From the NCBI GenBank assembly GCA_002189035.1, contig NEEC01000004.1, forward strand, positions 310,001 to 374,000: a DNA stretch of 64,000 nt, given 5' to 3'. Both the position numbers and the translations under genes were made by a program. Source of the DNA: Utricularia gibba. Taxonomy: Eukaryota; Streptophyta; Magnoliopsida; Lamiales; Lentibulariaceae. Position 1 is the stretch's first letter. Every line of letters begins with the position of its first letter. Below the pieces are notes generated by a model. That model ran no database searches. It was not told the DNA's origin and was given only the letters and a program-made list of their open reading frames with translations. This document shows, piece by piece, positions 60,105-64,000 of this stretch.

Positions 60105-62644
60105 ATGCCTCATCGCGAAGCCTCTCTGTCTATGGCTCACTCGCTGCCTCTAGTCGTGACGCTCAATTGCATCGAGGATGTAGCGCTGGAGCAGGAGTGC
60201 CTGGCTGACGTTGCCCAGGTAGAGCACGTGCCTCTAAGTCGGCTAGCGGACTCGCGGATCGAGTCAGCGGTGGCGGTTATTGTTCACTCGCTCTCCTTCC
60301 TCCCACGCGCCGCTCAGCGACGGATCCGTCCATGGCAGCTCATTCTGTGTCTTGGGTCTGCTGACCGGGGACTCGACTCAGCTGTAGCTGCGGAGCTCGG
60401 ATTGAACCACTTGATTCATGTCGACGTGAGTAGAGCTGAAGAAGTTGCGGATTCTGTTATGGCGCTCATATTGGGGCTGCTTAGGCGAACGCATCTTCTC
60501 TCGAGGCATGCGCTGTCTGCATCTGGCTGGCTTGGTTCAGTGCAGCCGCTTTGCCGTGGAATGCGCAGATGCAGAGGACTGGTTTTGGGTATCGTCGGTA
60601 GATCTGCCTCTGCAGCGTCGTTGGCTGTAAGGAGCTTGGCGTTTAAGATGAGCGTCCTGTACTTTGACGTGCGTGAGGTACGGTGCATTTCTGCAGCCGT
60701 TATCTAATTATGGAGGGTTCTTCTGGTACTTTAATGCTTTTTATGTTACATTGTTGAACTTACCGCTATAGCAAAGTTGATTTTTTTCATGTAGGGAGAC
60801 GGTAAACTTAGCAGATCCTCGTTGAAATTCCCATCTGCAGCCAGAAGAATGGATACACTGAATGACTTGCTGGCTGCAAGTGACGTTGTATCACTGCATT
60901 GCGCAATTTCCAATGATACAGTTCAAATTATTAATGCGGACTGTTTACAGCATATAAAGCCTGGTAAAGTATAGTGTTTTTAGTTCTTTTTGTAGGATTC
61001 TTTCTCATTGTATGGTACTTCCTTGAAGGGGCATTTCTTGTGAATACTGGGAGCAGCCAGCTGTTGGATGATTGTGCCGTAAAACAACTTTTGATCGATG
61101 GTACACTGGCTGGCTGCGCACTGGATGGTGCTGAAGGACCGCAATGGATGGAAGCATGGGTATTACTTAACTTAGGCATGTAGTGTCATTATATGATTCA
61201 GAAACTTGCGATTCTTTTTTCCAGGTTCGGGAGATGCCGAATGTGCTAATTCTTCCGCGCAGTGCAGACTATAGTGAAGAAGTCTGGTCAGAGATACGGG
61301 AAAAAGCAATTTCCATTCTTCAAAAATTCTTCAACGATAAAGTTTTACCCAAGGATGCTGTGTCTGATGATGATTGTGGAAGTGAAGTTGGGTATGAAAA
61401 TGAAGAAAGTCAGAACCCTGATAATGAAGCTTCATTCCAGGGTTCAATTTGTGAAAAAACGGCTGAAGTTATTCCATCATTTGCAGAGAGCTCCCAGAAA
61501 ATGGCCACAAAAAAGCCGGAGGAGGCTTTGTCTCAAAGTCAAGCTTCTGTCTTGTCTGAAACTACGCACGTCCATACTGACGTAAAGCAAAGCAGATCTA
61601 GTAAGAAAGCAAAGAAAAGACACGGACGCCAGAAATCTCAGAACAAAGTGGATGAGGCTCTGAATTTTGAAAAAGAGAGTAGCTCATACAGGGAAGATGA
61701 TGCTTCTATGAGTGGCACAGAAAATGTCTTGACTCCTAGTCCACGCTTTGGTTCACCTGAAGATTCTAGGAGCAGGAAAACACCCATTGAATCCAAAAGT
61801 GATGTTTCTCCAGAGCTTATATCGAAATCAAGCAAGGAATTTAGTAGAAGATCAGAGTTTTTGCAAGACGGACATATAATAGCACTGCATGCAGTAGACC
61901 GCCCTGCATTATATGTTTCAAGGCAAAGAGTTCAAGGGGGTGGCTGGTTCCTTGACACGATGCTAGATATATCAAAAAGGGATCCTGCTGCACAGTTCCT
62001 TGTTGTTTTTAGGGGCAAGGTTTGTCCAGAAAGAGTTTACCATTTTTATCATGCACGTCACTGCTATATTCAGCATAGTGGCATTACAGTCCCCAAAACT
62101 CTAAGCGATTGATGAGGTTTGATTTCTTCAGTTTTTGCATTTTGTAGGATACGATTGGCTTGAGATCATTTACTGCTGGAGGGAAGCTGTTACAGGTAAC
62201 GCATGCCACCTTTATTAATATGTTTTACTGCCACATGCTATATATTCTTTTTTTAATGAGCATAAAAAATGAAGTGCAAGCAGGTGGCCAATGCATGTCT
62301 GTAATGGAAAATGTTATATATGCTAACACCGGAGCCCCTCTCAACTGTGATTAATCTTGCAGATAAACCGAAGGATGGAGCTGGTATTTGCGAGTCACAG
62401 TTTTGATGTTTGGGAAAGCTGGACATTTGATGGCTGTTTGGAAGAGTGCAGGCTGGTGAACTGCAGAAACTCCCATGTAAGTCTGTTTTCAAGTCACCAT
62501 TTATCCATCTCTCCGTTCGTAGCCTTCAAATAGAAGCAGTGCGTAATCATGTTGATTGTCTGTTTACCACAGGCCATTCTAGATGCTCGCATTGAGATAT
62601 TAGCAGCTCTTGGTGAAGATGGCATCACCCGCTGGCTGGAGTAG
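60105..62644 (+). CDS. AN: C-terminal binding protein ANGUSTIFOLIA
   Basis: Seven exons: 60105-60677, 60795-60963, 61029-61159, 61225-62019, 62148-62195, 62363-62476 and 62573-62644. They sum to 1902 nt and encode 633 residues, close to Arabidopsis AN. The protein resembles D-2-hydroxyacid dehydrogenases of the CtBP/BARS family. The nucleotide-binding area is recognisable as GLVLGIVGRSAS ... SVLYFDV in the plant-modified form. Downstream are DLLAASDVVSLHCAISNDT, GAFLVNTGSSQLLDDCAVKQ and RSADYSEEVW. A large Ser/Lys-rich plant-specific region follows, with a basic KKAKKRHGRQK nuclear-like signal, then FLQDGHIIALHAVDRPALYV and a C-terminus ending ITRWLE. AN controls cell-shape anisotropy, trichome branching and microtubule organisation, acting mainly near the Golgi. 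The Met at residue 10 (MAHSLPLVV) is an alternative start. Confidence 0.95.
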
Positions 62645-63178
62645 AGTAGGTCACCTGTAACTATGGGTTGATTGATTAACACCATTGTTATTGTCTGCTA
62701 AACCCTACTGTAATATGTTGTTCAGGATTTTGGCTTTCTAACATAGCCTAGTAAACAGGAATTCATTCAGCTTGTTGTGCGGGTATACAAAATCCCGTTT
62801 TCATGCTTTTCTGGTTTGCCCCATTTCCAACGCTTCATCTCTGTCGCCCAAAGGCGAACGTATCTCTATTTTACCTTTTAAGTTTGTTTTTAGAAAGAAA
62901 GATGATGTTACCCAACCCAGAAGTGTTAACTGGTTAAGTCGAACATCCCCAAGTAGTGCTCCCCTGATAAAGATTGATTGGTAAAATATGGAATCATTGC
63001 AAATCTCCCAGCAAAATCTGATTGGGAGATGATCATTGCGAAAGTTGAAGTGATCAGCTGCATTAAGTGAACGAATTCGAAGTGTTTCATTGTATGCGTA
63101 CGTTCCAGAAAATTCAGGCGATCTTGCTTGAATTGATTCCTTGGAGTTTACTGGATTTGTACGCGGTACTCCTTTTCG
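62645..63178. other. Spacer between AN and DUF1446 genes, with an opposite-strand ORF
   Basis: Expected to hold the AN 3' UTR and the promoter and leader of the next gene. A minus-strand open frame (63301-62801, 166 codons) covers most of it and is discussed under findings; it is not supported as a gene. Confidence 0.45.
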
Positions 63179-64000
63179 ATGGGAAAGTTCGTCGATGAAC
63201 CACCGGTGACTGGAGACTGTACAGTCAAGCAGGTTTAGTTCAATTCTATTTCTCTGATTCAGAGTTTGAACAAGATTGTGAGTGAATTTAGGATACTCCA
63301 TGCATGTGTATTTGGTTGCAGAGGCTGAACCCGAAAAGGCGAAAGGAGAAAGTAGTTATTGGTTGTGGTGCTGGATTTGGAGGCGACCGTCCTCTCGCAG
63401 CGCTGAAATTGCTTGAGAGAGTGAAAGAGCTGGACTACATCGTGCTTGAATGTCTCGCCGAACGCACTCTGGCGGAGCGCCACGCTGCGATTAAGTCCGG
63501 CGGGAAAGGCTACGATCCTCGTGGTACTTTTTTTTATCCGAGAAGCGAAATTTCAGTATATGTCGTAAAGATCATACTTGGGCTCTATGAGTTACAATAA
63601 AAGGAAAAATGCCCATTGTAGAGTGAATTATATAAACTAAATGTTTCCCATATCAGTTAACTTCCCGAAAGCATCTCCAAATGGGATGCCTTGATTTCCC
63701 TCCCATTAGGAGTTTGATGTTTCTTTGATCCGGCGTTACATGGTGTGTAATCTGTGTCTTACTGGATATGCAGTTTCAGAGTGGATGGAGTTGCTTTTAC
63801 CATTGGCTGTTGAAAGAGGAGTCTGCATTATTACAAATATGGGCGCTAGTGAGATTGAATTGTTCATCATCTGTAGGTTTGAAATTTTTGATTTTTTATG
63901 CTCATAAAAATATGTTGCTCGTTTCCCTGTAGAATCTCCTCATGGTGCTCAAGAGGAGGTTTTAAAAATTGCAAGTAAATTGGGGATTAGGCTTACAGTT
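63179..64000 (+). CDS. DUF1446 / acyclic terpene utilisation AtuA-like protein (3' end beyond window)
   Basis: Exons 63179-63232, 63322-63523, 63774-63848 and 63933 to the window edge. The first exon encodes MGKFVDEPPVTGDCTVKQ in phase with RLNPKRRKEKVVIGCGAGFG. Then come GDRPLAALKLLERVKELDYI, VLECLAERTLAERHAAI, SGGKGYDPR, EWMELLLPLAVERGVCIITN and SPHGAQEEVLKIASKLGIRL, all typical of the AtuA domain. In bacteria AtuA-type proteins belong to citronellol/geraniol catabolism. Plant homologues usually carry a second C-terminal domain (DUF4387), but their role is unclear. The start is assigned by splice phase; other Met codons in the intron-like 63304 region would give a shorter, less typical N-terminus. 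The protein is cut at the window end after about 124 codons. Confidence 0.87.

Noticed and set aside
1-64000. CRISPR array, operon, prophage or biosynthetic cluster
   Set aside because: No regular short repeats with spacers, all genes are intron-bearing plant genes, and neighbouring enzymes do not form a pathway.

Overview
This is nuclear genomic DNA from a flowering plant, most likely a eudicot. The evidence is short AT-rich GT-AG introns, compact genes about every 3 kb, and plant-specific families: HD-Zip I, R2R3-MYB, EPF-like peptide, phytochrome kinase substrate, GA 20-oxidase and ANGUSTIFOLIA. I cannot name the species. I rebuilt gene models by hand from codon phase, splice sites and family knowledge. 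For almost every model the exon lengths sum to a whole number of codons, which is a useful internal check.

Layout. At 0-12 kb there is a complete MATE transporter (+), an HD-Zip class I factor (+) converging on a cytosolic pyruvate kinase (-), and a non-epsilon-type 14-3-3 (-). At 12-26 kb there is an EPF-like secreted peptide (+), an S24-like R2R3-MYB (-), a GA20-oxidase-type dioxygenase (+) carrying a one-base frameshift, and a small bHLH factor (-). At 27-48 kb everything is on the minus strand: a receptor-like kinase with a ~310-residue insert in its activation segment and a probable 5' frameshift, an unassigned small ORF, a phytochrome-kinase-substrate-like protein, an ABHD17-type hydrolase, an 18-exon ASPM-like spindle protein and a trihelix factor. 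At 48-64 kb there is a LAZ1/DUF300 membrane protein (+) converging on TFIIF alpha (-), a decayed triose-phosphate/nucleotide-sugar transporter pseudogene (+), a TLC-domain membrane protein (+), ANGUSTIFOLIA (+), and the 5' part of a DUF1446/AtuA-like gene (+) that runs off the window.

There is no operon-like logic. These are independent housekeeping and developmental genes. Shared themes are only thematic: light and hormone growth control (PKS, GA20ox, HD-Zip I), epidermal patterning and cell shape (EPF-like, AN) and division (ASPM).

I found no wholly new biological system. The most useful observations are: two one-base contractions in C/G homopolymers that break otherwise intact genes; a ~930 bp AT-rich Mutator-like insertion bounded by a perfect 10 bp direct repeat; a readable transporter pseudogene; a GC-AG intron in TFIIF alpha; a 101-residue tandem duplication in the ASPM IQ region; and a uORF whose stop overlaps the start codon of the EPF-like peptide.
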